From positions 1 through 64,000 of the forward strand of contig JBJKVQ010000040.1 in assembly GCA_045562575.1 (NCBI GenBank): 64,000 nt of DNA. The letters are read 5' to 3'. Under the pieces are notes generated by a model. The model ran no database searches, had not been told where the DNA came from, and worked only from the letters and a program-made list of their open reading frames with translations. Of this stretch, positions 8,256 through 17,165 are shown piece after piece. The stretch's first letter is position 1. The number at the start of each line of letters is the position of its first letter. Source of the DNA: UBA6952 sp045562575 (GTDB lineage: Bacteria > Chloroflexota > Dehalococcoidia > Lucifugimonadales > UBA6952). The position numbers were made by a program, and so were the translations under genes.

Positions 8256-8579
8256 TCACTGTAGTAATTCCAATTTACTACAAATTTTTTTAAGATCTTC
8301 CATTAATTCGTCATAACTAGTATTTTTTATACCTACTTTTGCTACGACAACTATGTCCCATCCTGGTTCCAATTTAAAATCACCAATTATATTTTTCAAT
8401 CTTCTTTTTACCAAATTTCTAGAAACTGCAGTCCCGATCCTCTTGCTTATTGAATATCCGACCCTTGTAGTTGTTTGAGAATTTCTCTTAATCTTTACTC
8501 TCATGTATCTACTAGAATAACCATAATTGAGACTATGGACAGATTTAAACTCCACCGTTTTTTTTATGGTCTTGTACAT
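8256..8579 (-). CDS. rnpA: Ribonuclease P protein component
   Basis: A 107-residue basic protein with the RNR signature in VSRNLVKRRLKNI (about residues 62-74) and RVGYSISKRIGTA just before it. It is the protein cofactor that helps RNase P RNA cleave tRNA 5' leaders. It follows rpmH as in nearly all bacteria. No clear ribosome-binding site is seen before the ATG, so expression probably depends on the rpmH transcript. Confidence 0.92.
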   Translation of the reverse strand: MYKTIKKTVEFKSVHSLNYGYSSRYMRVKIKRNSQTTTRVGYSISKRIGTAVSRNLVKRRLKNIIGDFKLEPGWDIVVVAKVGIKNTSYDELMEDLKKICSKLELLQ

Positions 8580-8635
8580 AAAATACCAATAAGTAAAATT
8601 ATTATACGAAACAATACAGGATTGATTAAGTGGGG

Positions 8636-8773
8636 TTATACAGTAAGCGAATGACGACCCTTAGTGCGTCGACGACTCAATACAGCTCGACCACCCTTAG
8701 TGCTCATTCTACTTCGAAAACCATGCACTCTAAGTCTTCTACGTTTTTTTGGTTGATAAGTTCTCTTTGGCAT
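8636..8773 (-). CDS. rpmH: 50S ribosomal protein L34
   Basis: A 45-residue highly basic protein beginning MPKRTYQPKKRRRLRVHGF and ending with RTKGRHSLTV, an unmistakable L34. It is the first gene of the rpmH-rnpA-yidD-yidC-jag cluster and is preceded by a consensus promoter. In many bacteria this cluster adjoins dnaA and oriC, but here tlyA lies upstream and no dnaA or DnaA-box cluster was seen. Confidence 0.96.
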   Translation of the reverse strand: MPKRTYQPKKRRRLRVHGFRSRMSTKGGRAVLSRRRTKGRHSLTV

Positions 8774-8808
8774 AACAAAATAACAAAAAATAAAAAATTT
8801 ACCAACGA

Positions 8809-8838
8809 ATTATAGTTTCTATATATATATTATGTCAA
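8809..8838 (-). promoter_or_regulatory. Consensus promoter of the rpmH cluster
   Basis: On the minus strand TTGACA (8838-8833) and TATAAT (8814-8809) are separated by 18 bases. Both hexamers match the sigma-70 consensus perfectly, placing the start of transcription near 8802, about 29 bases before the L34 start codon. A very strong promoter fits a ribosomal protein and RNase P operon. Confidence 0.85.
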
Positions 8839-8897
8839 TTAATGTAACATAGTATCTCTTGTGAATTTCGAAATCATTTACATAAATATAAGTTGAA

Positions 8898-9656
8898 ATG
8901 GCATCAAAAAGAAAAAAAAGAATAGATTTTCTTATTCATGAATTGAATTTTGCAAATTCTAGATCTCACGCACAAGCTTTAATTATGGCAGGAAAAGTTT
9001 ATGTTAATGATCAAAAAGTAACCAAACCAGGTACATTATTTGACCCTGATATTTCTACCATCAGAGTTAGTCAATCAAAAAAGTTTGTCAGTCGAGGGGG
9101 AGAGAAACTCCAACACGCCTTAGATGCATTTCATATAGATGCAACAGAAACTATAGCTCTTGATATTGGATCATCTACAGGAGGATTTACTGATTGTTTA
9201 CTGCAAAATGGATCATCTAGAGTTTATGCCGTAGATGTTGGTAAAAACCAGTTAGACTACAAACTACGAATAAATCCCAGAGTTGTAACGATGGAAGGAA
9301 TTAATGCAAGACACCCATTTGATTTAGGTGAAAAAGTAGATTTAATTACCATGGATGTTTCATTCATATCAGCGCGTCTATTATTAAAAAGTATTTCTTG
9401 CCATTTAAAAAATCAGGGTTCAATAATATGGCTTCTAAAACCTCAATTTGAAGCTAAAAAAGAAGAGGTTGGAAAAAAAGGACTTATAAAAAATTACCAA
9501 ACACATTCACTAATTATTGGACGATTAACAAATTGGCTAGTAAATAATCAATTTACAATTAAAAATATCACCTCGTCCCCAATAAAAGGTCAAACTGGGA
9601 ATAAAGAATTCTTGGTACATCTAAAACTTAATGAATACTTTCAATCCGATGTTTGA
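8898..9656 (+). CDS. tlyA: TlyA-family rRNA 2'-O-methyltransferase
   Basis: A 252-residue protein with an N-terminal S4 RNA-binding domain (residues 5-65, with SHAQALIMAGKVYVND) and a FtsJ-like Rossmann methyltransferase (ALDIGSSTGGFTDCLL as the SAM site near 92-107, and VDLITMDVSFIS near 150). TlyA methylates ribose 2'-O positions of 16S and 23S rRNA in other bacteria; the haemolysin name is historical. Length is typical. It runs 29 bases into the convergent mfd gene. Confidence 0.88.
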   Translation: MASKRKKRIDFLIHELNFANSRSHAQALIMAGKVYVNDQKVTKPGTLFDPDISTIRVSQSKKFVSRGGEKLQHALDAFHIDATETIALDIGSSTGGFTDCLLQNGSSRVYAVDVGKNQLDYKLRINPRVVTMEGINARHPFDLGEKVDLITMDVSFISARLLLKSISCHLKNQGSIIWLLKPQFEAKKEEVGKKGLIKNYQTHSLIIGRLTNWLVNNQFTIKNITSSPIKGQTGNKEFLVHLKLNEYFQSDV

Positions 9657-12600
9657 TTTCAAAAATAAAGTTAAATAATTTATCAAGAGTATCTATATTT
9701 GTCTGATTATGAACCTTACAATTTAAACTCCTATTTTTAACACTAATATCAAGTTCTTCATTACTTTCCAATATATACTTTAAAGAGTTTATTGTTTGGT
9801 CAAATCGAATATGATATGTATTTTTATTTAATATAATAGAATTAATTCCACACTGAAAACTCATTAATCGAAGACGTGCAACCGTAAATAAATTCTCGAA
9901 TTCTGTAGGAATTTGACCATACTTATCAATAATTGAAACCTTAAGTTCATATAATTCTGAATTATTATCAACTTCTGCTAAATCATTATAAAGTGAAATA
10001 CGTGTGGAAACTTCTGGAATAAATTCTGTAGGAATTAATGCATTTAAGTTTAACTTTAAATGTGGGCCTTGTTGTCCTGCATCTTCAAATAATTTTGCGT
10101 CTTTACTATCAACTAGTTCTTGTCCTTTTACTTTTTTCATTGCATGAGAAATCATTTTCATATAAAGATCAAAACCTATTGTTGTAATATGCCCACTCTG
10201 CTTCTTACCAAGAACTTGTCCTGCTCCACGGATTTCTAAATCTCTACTAGCTACTCGGTAACCAGAGCCTATGTCAGAAGATGCCAAAATAGTATCAAGT
10301 CTTGCTTGTGCAGGTGGGGTAATGATTTTAAATTCTGGAATTGTAAAATATGCATATCCTTGTCTATAACTTCTGCCAATTCTACCCCTTAACTGATATA
10401 GTTGTGCAAGACCAAAACGGTCAGCATTATCTACAATTAATGTATTTACTGAGGGCAAATCTAAACCGGACTCTATTATTGTAGTACACACTAATATATC
10501 GAATTTTTTGGCTACAAAATCAGTCATAACTTTATCTAAACTCTCTGGTAGCATTCTTCCATGAGCTACCCCAACTCGTAAATTTGGTATTAATTTTTGT
10601 AACTTACTTGCAATCATTTGAATAGAGTGAACTCTATTATGCAAATAATACACTTGGCCTTGTCGAGATAATTCTCTATTTATTGCCTCTGTAATTAATT
10701 CATCATTCTCTTCTGATACAAAAGTTTTAACTGGTAATCTATATTCTGGTGCAGTATCTATCGTACTCATATCTTTCAAACCTGACATTGTCATACTCAG
10801 TGTTCTGGGTATAGGAGTTGCACTCATAGATAAATAGTCTACTCCCAAACGCATTTCCTTCAACCGATCTTTTTGAAATACTCCAAATCGATGTTCTTCA
10901 TCAACGATAACTAAACCTAAATTTTTTAATTTTATATCTTTTTGCAATAATCTATGAGTTCCTATACAAATATCAACTTGCCCATTTGATAAATCATTAA
11001 TTATTTGTTTTTGTTCACTTTTAGGAACTAATCTACTTAACATTTTGATCGCTATTGGATACGGCTTTAATCGATTTACAAATGTCTCAAAATGTTGTGT
11101 CGCTAATACAGTTGTTGGTACTAGAATTATAACTTGAGATCCCGAGTCTACAGCTTTAAATGCTGATCGCAGAGCTACTTCTGTTTTTCCAAACCCTACA
11201 TCACCGCAAATTAATCTATCCATAGGAGTAGTAGATTCCATATCCGCTTTTACTTCATTAATAACTCTTACTTGATCTTCAGTTTCAATATACGGAAAAG
11301 AATCTTCTAACTCACTTTGCCATAAACTATCACTGGGGAAACTTTTTCCTTTGGCTAAATTCCTCTGAGCATATAAATCTAGTAAATCTTTAGCGATCTC
11401 CATCGTATCTTCTTCTACTTGTGCTTTAGTTCTCTTCCATTCCATTGTTGATAATCTTGATAAAGATGGGTTTGCTCCATTGGATCCCTTATATAAACTG
11501 ACTCTGTGAGACATATGTGTTGGAACATAAATCTTTCCTTTATCTGCATACTGTAAAACCATATATTCTTCACCATCTCCATATTCACTCATTACAGTAG
11601 TACCAATAAACTTTCCAATACCATGATCTATATGTACAACGAAAGAATTTATACTAAAATCGTCAAGAGATACTGAAGATACACCTCTAGTTTTATTTCC
11701 TCTAACTAATATATTTCTTTCTTTACTGTATCCAAAAATTACATCGTCACTAATTATTGATATTTGCTCTTCTTGCTCTATTACTAAACCATCTTTTAAA
11801 TTACCTTCAACTATTGTTACTATATTTTTTCTCAAAGAATTTGTTTGATCTGTTAATACTTCATAAGGAATTTCATATTCGTGAAATAATTCTTTGATTC
11901 TATTCAAATAGGAGGATATAACAATCACTACACCAGATTTAATTTTTACCTTTATATCACGTATCAACCTATCAAATTGATTTTGATACGATAAAATGGG
12001 CTTGATTGGAACATTAAATCCTCTTGATTGTATCTCTTTTATATCTATAACCTTACCAAGTCCTTCTACTTTTCTACTAAATTCAGTATGGGAAAAGTAA
12101 GGAGATTGAAAATTATCAGGTATACGGTTTGATTTTATGTAGGTATTTTGACGATTAAATATTTCTTCATATAATTCAAAATATTTCTCAAGTATTTTTT
12201 CTTTCCCATCAATAATTACCAAACCATCATCTGCAAAGTAATCTAACAGCGAACTATTATTGTATATACCTGCATAAAAATCTGGAAATTCAAAATTATT
12301 ATTAAATACTTCACTTGGAACTTGTTTGATATTTTGAATTTCCTGCTTATATTCAATTTGACCACCAAAATATTCAATAGATTCCTTACTTGTTGGGAAA
12401 ACCACTTCGCTTGTAGGATAAATTGTAATATCACTTAGAACTTCCAAAGAAGTTTGGGTATTGGTATCAAAACTACGCAAACTTACTACTTCATTACCCC
12501 AGAATTCAATACGAATAGGCTTTTGGTAGATAGGACAAAATATGTCTACAATTCCACCTCTTTGACTACATTGTCCTTCCATTTCAGTAAACTTACTCAA

Positions 12601-13101
12601 TTTATAACCAAATTGTAATAGTAGAAATAATAAATCTTTGATTGATAATGAAGTTCCTTCGGTTATAACTACACTTTTTTCTTTCATTTCAGAAGGACTG
12701 ATTATTTTATTGGTAATAGCAGAAATTGGAGCAACAACTATAGGAGGATATTGATTTTTATTTGATGCAATGATTGCAGATAAAGCCTTAGATCTTTGTG
12801 TATAAGTCATAGAGTTAATATGTAAAAACTCGAATGGTATATTATCAAGCGGAGGATAATAAAATACATTGTTTTCAGAGCCTGTAATCATTAATAAATC
12901 ATTGACTAAGGTTTCTGCTCGATTTACATCACGAGTGATATACAAAATAGGTTTGTTAAATCTAACATTTAAGGAATTAAACAAAAGGGATCTGCCACAA
13001 TCAGGTACTGAGACCTCTGTGTAAAGATTGGTTTTTAATAAGTCGAGCAGACTTAAATACCAGTCAGAACTATTAAATAGTTCTAACAATTTGTGAAACA
13101 C
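9628..13101 (-). CDS. mfd: Transcription-repair coupling factor Mfd
   Basis: A 1157-residue SF2 translocase that displaces stalled RNA polymerase and recruits UvrA. The order is the UvrB-like N-terminal region (GGIVDIFCPIYQKPIRIEFWG), the RNAP-interacting domain beginning FVVHIDHGIGKF, then the RecG-like motor with GDVGFGKTEVA (Walker A), DEEHRFG (Walker B), SATPIPRT, RGRIGR and GAGQVLGKKQSG, and the C-terminal TRCF domain. GTG at 13101 is preferred because AGGAGA lies 6 bases upstream. The length is normal. Its 3' end overlaps tlyA on the other strand. Confidence 0.95.
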   Translation of the reverse strand: MFHKLLELFNSSDWYLSLLDLLKTNLYTEVSVPDCGRSLLFNSLNVRFNKPILYITRDVNRAETLVNDLLMITGSENNVFYYPPLDNIPFEFLHINSMTYTQRSKALSAIIASNKNQYPPIVVAPISAITNKIISPSEMKEKSVVITEGTSLSIKDLLFLLLQFGYKLSKFTEMEGQCSQRGGIVDIFCPIYQKPIRIEFWGNEVVSLRSFDTNTQTSLEVLSDITIYPTSEVVFPTSKESIEYFGGQIEYKQEIQNIKQVPSEVFNNNFEFPDFYAGIYNNSSLLDYFADDGLVIIDGKEKILEKYFELYEEIFNRQNTYIKSNRIPDNFQSPYFSHTEFSRKVEGLGKVIDIKEIQSRGFNVPIKPILSYQNQFDRLIRDIKVKIKSGVVIVISSYLNRIKELFHEYEIPYEVLTDQTNSLRKNIVTIVEGNLKDGLVIEQEEQISIISDDVIFGYSKERNILVRGNKTRGVSSVSLDDFSINSFVVHIDHGIGKFIGTTVMSEYGDGEEYMVLQYADKGKIYVPTHMSHRVSLYKGSNGANPSLSRLSTMEWKRTKAQVEEDTMEIAKDLLDLYAQRNLAKGKSFPSDSLWQSELEDSFPYIETEDQVRVINEVKADMESTTPMDRLICGDVGFGKTEVALRSAFKAVDSGSQVIILVPTTVLATQHFETFVNRLKPYPIAIKMLSRLVPKSEQKQIINDLSNGQVDICIGTHRLLQKDIKLKNLGLVIVDEEHRFGVFQKDRLKEMRLGVDYLSMSATPIPRTLSMTMSGLKDMSTIDTAPEYRLPVKTFVSEENDELITEAINRELSRQGQVYYLHNRVHSIQMIASKLQKLIPNLRVGVAHGRMLPESLDKVMTDFVAKKFDILVCTTIIESGLDLPSVNTLIVDNADRFGLAQLYQLRGRIGRSYRQGYAYFTIPEFKIITPPAQARLDTILASSDIGSGYRVASRDLEIRGAGQVLGKKQSGHITTIGFDLYMKMISHAMKKVKGQELVDSKDAKLFEDAGQQGPHLKLNLNALIPTEFIPEVSTRISLYNDLAEVDNNSELYELKVSIIDKYGQIPTEFENLFTVARLRLMSFQCGINSIILNKNTYHIRFDQTINSLKYILESNEELDISVKNRSLNCKVHNQTNIDTLDKLFNFIFEIKHRIESIH

Positions 13102-13114
13102 TATGTATCTCCTG

Positions 13115-13143
13115 TTGACTCGGTATTTACGTTGTTTTACAGT
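13115..13143 (+). promoter_or_regulatory. Promoter of the dehydrogenase pair
   Basis: TTGACT (13115-13120) and TACAGT (13138-13143) are spaced 17 bases apart, about 50 bases before the ATG at 13195. A second -10-like TATACT (13158-13163) lies further downstream and could be used instead. The region is shared with the divergent mfd start. Confidence 0.55.
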
Positions 13144-13194
13144 TTGTATTACTACTCTATACTAATGTCACAAATTTACCAAGAGGAACAAAAA

Positions 13195-14097
13195 ATGGAC
13201 GTAAAAAAAGAAACTATCGGATTTATTGGATTAGGAATTATGGGACTACCAATGGCAAAAAATCTAATTAAAAGTAATTTTAACCTCATTGTGTATAACC
13301 GAACTCAATCAAAAACTAAGGAACTTGATGAATTGGGAGCTCGTATTGCTAAAAATCCACAAGAAGTTGCAGAAAATTCCAAATGTATAATTACTATGCT
13401 TACAGACTCTCCAGATGTAGAACAAATAATTCTCGGAAAAAATGGAGTTATTCACGGTATACAATCAAACAGTATTGTTATTGATATGAGTACAATTTCC
13501 CCAAAGGTAACTCGAAATATTAACGAGGAATTAGGAAAACATCAAAGCTCATTATTAGATGCTCCAGTTAGTGGAGGTTCTTGGGGAGCTATAGAAGGTA
13601 CACTTTCAATAATGATCGGAGGCAGCGATGACGATTTTAAAACTTGTTTACCCGTATTTGAAGCAATGGGGAAAAATATAATACATACCGGCTCATCTGG
13701 TATGGGACAAACCACTAAGCTCGTAAATCAAATATTAGTAGCAGGTACTATGAATGCTGTTGCTGAAGCCATGGTTTTTGCTGCAAAATCAGGGGCAGAT
13801 TTATCTACAACTATTCAAGCTGTCGGCGGTGGTGCTGCAGCTTCCTGGCAATTAAATACATTAGGACCTAAGCTCATAAACGGAGATTTTGATCCAGGAT
13901 TTATGATCAAACTACAACAAAAAGACCTAAGATTAATTATAGAATCAGCTCAAGAATTAAACGTAGCAATACCTGGCACATCACTAGTTAGTCAACTATT
14001 TGCCGGACTTTTAAGTCAAGGCTTGGGAGACGAAGGTACACAGGCATTAGTAAAAGCACATGAACAACTTTCAAACGTCAAAGCACGAATAAATTAA
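13195..14097 (+). CDS. 3-hydroxyisobutyrate dehydrogenase-family oxidoreductase
   Basis: A 300-residue beta-hydroxyacid dehydrogenase. The dinucleotide site is IGFIGLGIMGLPMAKNL (residues 7-23), the substrate-binding DAPVSGGSWGAIEGTL lies near 120-135, and the catalytic lysine is in GQTTKLVNQ near 175. Family members reduce or oxidise 3-hydroxyisobutyrate, tartronate semialdehyde or related short hydroxyacids with NAD(P); which one is unclear. The ATG at 13195 follows AAGAGGA and matches the family N-terminus; an open 34-residue upstream extension is not conserved-looking. It is followed after 8 bases by a second, distant family member. Confidence 0.85.
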   Translation: MDVKKETIGFIGLGIMGLPMAKNLIKSNFNLIVYNRTQSKTKELDELGARIAKNPQEVAENSKCIITMLTDSPDVEQIILGKNGVIHGIQSNSIVIDMSTISPKVTRNINEELGKHQSSLLDAPVSGGSWGAIEGTLSIMIGGSDDDFKTCLPVFEAMGKNIIHTGSSGMGQTTKLVNQILVAGTMNAVAEAMVFAAKSGADLSTTIQAVGGGAAASWQLNTLGPKLINGDFDPGFMIKLQQKDLRLIIESAQELNVAIPGTSLVSQLFAGLLSQGLGDEGTQALVKAHEQLSNVKARIN

Positions 14098-14105
14098 GGA
14101 GAATC

Positions 14106-14987
14106 TTGAACAACACTACCGTCGGAATAATTAGTCCTGGAGACATGGGACACGCTGTTGGAGCACAACTTATTAATAACAATGTAAATGTAATTACTGC
14201 GTTAGAAGGAAGAAGTGAAAGAACTAAGTCATTAGCTAAATATGCAAAAATACAAGATGTAGGAACCTTTACTAATTTAGTAAAAGATTCTGATTTGATT
14301 ATATCTATATTAGTTCCTTCACAAGCTATACCTTTTGCTAAAACAATTTCAGATTCGATCAAATCCTTAGATAAATCAATTTATTTTGCAGATTGCAATG
14401 CTATAGCACCACAAACAACCAAAAAAATATCTGAATATTTTCAAGACACCTCTGCTATTTTTATTGATGGAGGTATTATTGGAGGTCCTCCAACAGAAAA
14501 TTATCAACCAGTTTTTTATACTAGTGGACCAGATACAACACCTTTAGATAGCCTAAATGGTAAGGGTATCCGAGTAACTAACATAGGCTCAGAAATTGGA
14601 CAAGCTTCTGCTATTAAAATGTGTTATGCCGGTATGACTAAGGGTACTATTGCTCTTAATATTTCTGTTTTATCTACAGCCAAAATTTTGGGAGTATATG
14701 ACAGTCTTATTGCTGAGTTTAGTAAAAGTCAGTCTGAAATGTTAAAACGAATGAAAGGTATGAGTGAAGTTCATACTAAATCAAATAGATGGATCGGTGA
14801 AATGTTAGAAATCAGTTCTACTTTTGAGTCTGCAAATCTGAGTGGAATGTTTCATAAAGCTGCAGCAGACACATATGACTTTGTAAGCAAAACTGAAATT
14901 GCACTCAATGAAACACCTGAAAATTACAAAGAAGATCGCTCATTAGAAGAATTGATTGATATTTTTTCAAAATATCTTCAAGAATAA
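14106..14987 (+). CDS. NAD(P)-binding dehydrogenase with 6PGDH-like (DUF1932-type) C-terminus
   Basis: A 293-residue protein with an N-terminal Rossmann site VGIISPGDMGHAVGAQL (residues 6-22) in which the usual GxGxMG reads SPGDMG, a variant common in the DUF1932 group. The C-terminal half (about 170-290) has GQASAIKMCYAGMTKGTIAL, carrying the equivalent of the catalytic lysine. It starts with TTG at 14106 after AAGGAGAA. The tandem arrangement with a 3-hydroxyisobutyrate dehydrogenase homologue suggests one short-chain hydroxyacid pathway. The substrate is unknown. Confidence 0.75.
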   Translation: MNNTTVGIISPGDMGHAVGAQLINNNVNVITALEGRSERTKSLAKYAKIQDVGTFTNLVKDSDLIISILVPSQAIPFAKTISDSIKSLDKSIYFADCNAIAPQTTKKISEYFQDTSAIFIDGGIIGGPPTENYQPVFYTSGPDTTPLDSLNGKGIRVTNIGSEIGQASAIKMCYAGMTKGTIALNISVLSTAKILGVYDSLIAEFSKSQSEMLKRMKGMSEVHTKSNRWIGEMLEISSTFESANLSGMFHKAAADTYDFVSKTEIALNETPENYKEDRSLEELIDIFSKYLQE

Positions 14988-14988
14988 T

Positions 14989-15471
14989 TTATCGTTCAGC
15001 CCATTCATGTATGATTTTTTTATCTCTCTTAAAAGCTAAAATAGGTAATTTGTCTAAGGGAAATGTTTGTATACTTTGAACCTCTAAATTATCAGTTCTT
15101 TCTCCACCAACAGTATGACCACTATATACAATAAGTATGATGGGATCCGCTTCCTGGGAATATACTCCAACGAGTTTATCAAGTTCGACAATATAGCCTG
15201 TCTCTTCAAAAACTTCACGTATTGCAGCATCTTCTACTTTTTCACCTCTATCAACAAAACCTGCTGGGAAAGTCCATTTACCTCTTTGGGGTTCCAAATT
15301 TCTCTTGATTAATAAGATTTCTGATTCAATAGTAAATAAAACACCAGTAACTACCTTTGGATCTATAAATTCCATACGATCACAATTAGTACAAAAAAAC
15401 CTATTGGTATTCTCAAAAGGTTTCAGTATCATTTCCTTAGCACATGAAGAACAATATTTTACCGTAGACAT
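14989..15471 (-). CDS. NUDIX hydrolase with zinc ribbon
   Basis: A 160-residue protein. The N-terminus is a zinc ribbon (CSSCAKEM at residues 7-14 and CTNCD at 27-31), followed by the NUDIX domain with the full box GFVDRGEKVEDAAIREVFEE then TGY (about 70-92, pattern Gx5Ex7REUxEExGU). Ribbon-bearing NUDIX enzymes are often NADH pyrophosphatase-like or nucleotide-sugar hydrolases; the substrate is not determinable. It faces the preceding gene with one base between their stop codons. Confidence 0.88.
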   Translation of the reverse strand: MSTVKYCSSCAKEMILKPFENTNRFFCTNCDRMEFIDPKVVTGVLFTIESEILLIKRNLEPQRGKWTFPAGFVDRGEKVEDAAIREVFEETGYIVELDKLVGVYSQEADPIILIVYSGHTVGGERTDNLEVQSIQTFPLDKLPILAFKRDKKIIHEWAER

Positions 15472-15557
15472 GAATTTAAATCTAATACAATTTTTAGTTA
15501 AAATTTATATTACTCCTATCATATTATAAGAAGTTAGAAAAAACATCCTCTAGAGGT

Positions 15558-15587
15558 TTGACACCTTTATATTGAGATTGATACAAT
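15558..15587 (+). promoter_or_regulatory. Promoter of the nuo operon
   Basis: TTGACA (15558-15563), 18 bases, then TGA-TACAAT (15579-15587), an extended -10. The -35 is perfect and the -10 has one mismatch. Transcription should start near 15594, giving a short leader of about 18 bases before the nuoA ATG. This promoter probably drives nuoA through the YYY gene. Confidence 0.85.
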
Positions 15588-15611
15588 TCATACCTGCTGG
15601 ACATTTTTTTC

Positions 15612-16049
15612 ATGAATTTCATTCAAAGGATTCTTGTGGGTAATGAAGTACAAATAATTCAAGACACTTGGATTGCTATTTTAGTAGCAACATCATTTGG
15701 AGTTATATCTATTTTAGGTATGTTTATAGCATCATTCATATTATCACCCAAAAAAAAATCTATTGATAAACTAGTTACCTATGAAAACGGAATACGACCC
15801 ACACCTTTTTCCTGGTCTCAAATCCATGTACGATACTACATATTTGGAATTTTATTTCTTATATTCGATGTCGAAGCAGTTTTTATATTTCCTTGGGCTG
15901 CAGTTTTCAATGAAATTAAAGAAAATGTTAATGGTGAATTTACAGTAGCATTAGCAAATTTAGTATTTTATGAAATGATGGTTTTCATTGGCATACTAAT
16001 TCTTGGAATTATTTATGCTTGGAAAAAAGGAGTTCTACAATGGAAATAA
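15612..16049 (+). CDS. nuoA: NADH-quinone oxidoreductase subunit A
   Basis: A 145-residue, three-helix membrane subunit. The conserved loop is YENGIRPTPFSWSQIHVRYY (residues 57-76), with LIFDVEAVFIFPWA (about 84-97) carrying the acidic membrane residues of the family. It helps link the hydrophilic and membrane arms of complex I. It opens the nuoABCDHIJKLMN operon and overlaps nuoB by 10 bases when nuoB is started at 16040. Confidence 0.95.
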   Translation: MNFIQRILVGNEVQIIQDTWIAILVATSFGVISILGMFIASFILSPKKKSIDKLVTYENGIRPTPFSWSQIHVRYYIFGILFLIFDVEAVFIFPWAAVFNEIKENVNGEFTVALANLVFYEMMVFIGILILGIIYAWKKGVLQWK

Positions 16050-16651
16050 ATCGAATGAAACCCGAATCTTGGACTCCTAAAAGAGATCATAAACTCTCAA
16101 TTCCTCTTATACCAACAAGTAATGATAACTGGGAAACCCCTGAATCAATAAGTTCCGGCAATGTTCCAGCACAAAGTCTTCTTCAAAAATCTGGAGCACC
16201 TGGTGTTATTACTGCAAAAATTGATCAATTATTAGCCCTCGCTAGGACATCTTCTTTATGGCCTTTAACGTTTGGACTAGCTTGTTGTGCAATTGAAATG
16301 ATGAGTACATATATGGGGCACCATGATCTTGATAGATTTGGCGTAACGCCATGGCCTTCACCAAGGCAATCTGATGTAATGATTGTTGCTGGTACAGTGG
16401 TTAAAAAAATGGCAAAACCAATTCAACTACTTTATGAACAAATGCCTGAACCAAAATGGGTAATTGCAATGGGAAGTTGTGCAACAAATGGTGGACCTTA
16501 TTACCGATCTTATTCCGTTGTTATGGGGGTAGATCATATTATCCCGGTGGACGTCTATGTTCCGGGTTGCCCGCCAAGACCAGAAGCATTAATGGAAGGA
16601 ATACTAAGATTACAGGAAAAAATTAAACAGGACGCTAGAAGAAATGGCTGA
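16040..16651 (+). CDS. nuoB: NADH-quinone oxidoreductase subunit B
   Basis: A 203-residue subunit that binds cluster N2, the last Fe-S centre before quinone. The four cysteines are visible in FGLACCAIEMM, MGSCATNGGPYY and PGCPPRPEAL. The ATG at 16040 is preferred over an earlier one at 16019 because AAAGGAG lies 7 bases upstream. About 55 residues precede the conserved core (residues 1-55, Pro- and Ser-rich), somewhat longer than the E. coli protein. Confidence 0.95.
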   Translation: MEINRMKPESWTPKRDHKLSIPLIPTSNDNWETPESISSGNVPAQSLLQKSGAPGVITAKIDQLLALARTSSLWPLTFGLACCAIEMMSTYMGHHDLDRFGVTPWPSPRQSDVMIVAGTVVKKMAKPIQLLYEQMPEPKWVIAMGSCATNGGPYYRSYSVVMGVDHIIPVDVYVPGCPPRPEALMEGILRLQEKIKQDARRNG

Positions 16652-17162
16652 AGAAGAAATAACTGAATCAGTATCCGAAGAAGAAATTTCTGAAGAGTTA
16701 GATCCAATAATTGTGGAAAGAATATCTATACTCGAAAATATTCTTAGTTCATATGATATTAGTATTACTTCTTTTCTTGGTGAAATAAACATTCACATCG
16801 GAAGAACTGATATTATCGATATTCTTACAATTCTCAAAAATTCCCCTGAAACATTATGTAATTTATTCCTTTGTTTGAGTATTGTTGATTACGAAGATAG
16901 ATTTGAAGCTGTGTATCACCTGCAATCTACAACCCTTAACCATAGATATGTAATTAAATCCAGCTTAGATAAAGATAAGCCCTTAATTTCATCATGCATA
17001 GGTTTGTGGAAGGGATCTGACTGGTATGAAAGAGAAGGACATGATTTATTCGGAGTTATTTTTGAGGGACACCCAAATTTGTCCCCTCTTCTTTTGTATG
17101 AAGAATTTGAAGGATATCCAGGAAGAAAAGACTTCCCTTTTAACGACTACAAAGAATGGTAA
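16644..17162 (+). CDS. nuoC: NADH-quinone oxidoreductase subunit C
   Basis: A 172-residue hydrophilic subunit of the 30 kDa family. The signature DWYEREGHDLFGVIFEGHPN lies near residues 128-147 and is followed by LSPLLLYEEFEGYPGRKDF. An acidic N-terminus (AEEEITESVSEEEISEELD) precedes the fold. It overlaps nuoB by 8 bases, and is separate from nuoD rather than fused as in E. coli. Confidence 0.94.
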   Translation: MAEEEITESVSEEEISEELDPIIVERISILENILSSYDISITSFLGEINIHIGRTDIIDILTILKNSPETLCNLFLCLSIVDYEDRFEAVYHLQSTTLNHRYVIKSSLDKDKPLISSCIGLWKGSDWYEREGHDLFGVIFEGHPNLSPLLLYEEFEGYPGRKDFPFNDYKEW

Positions 17163-17165
17163 TGT

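Noticed and set aside
8509..8900. Possible replication origin near rpmH
   Set aside because: No dnaA gene and no cluster of DnaA boxes were seen; AT-rich DNA here is explained by the promoter.
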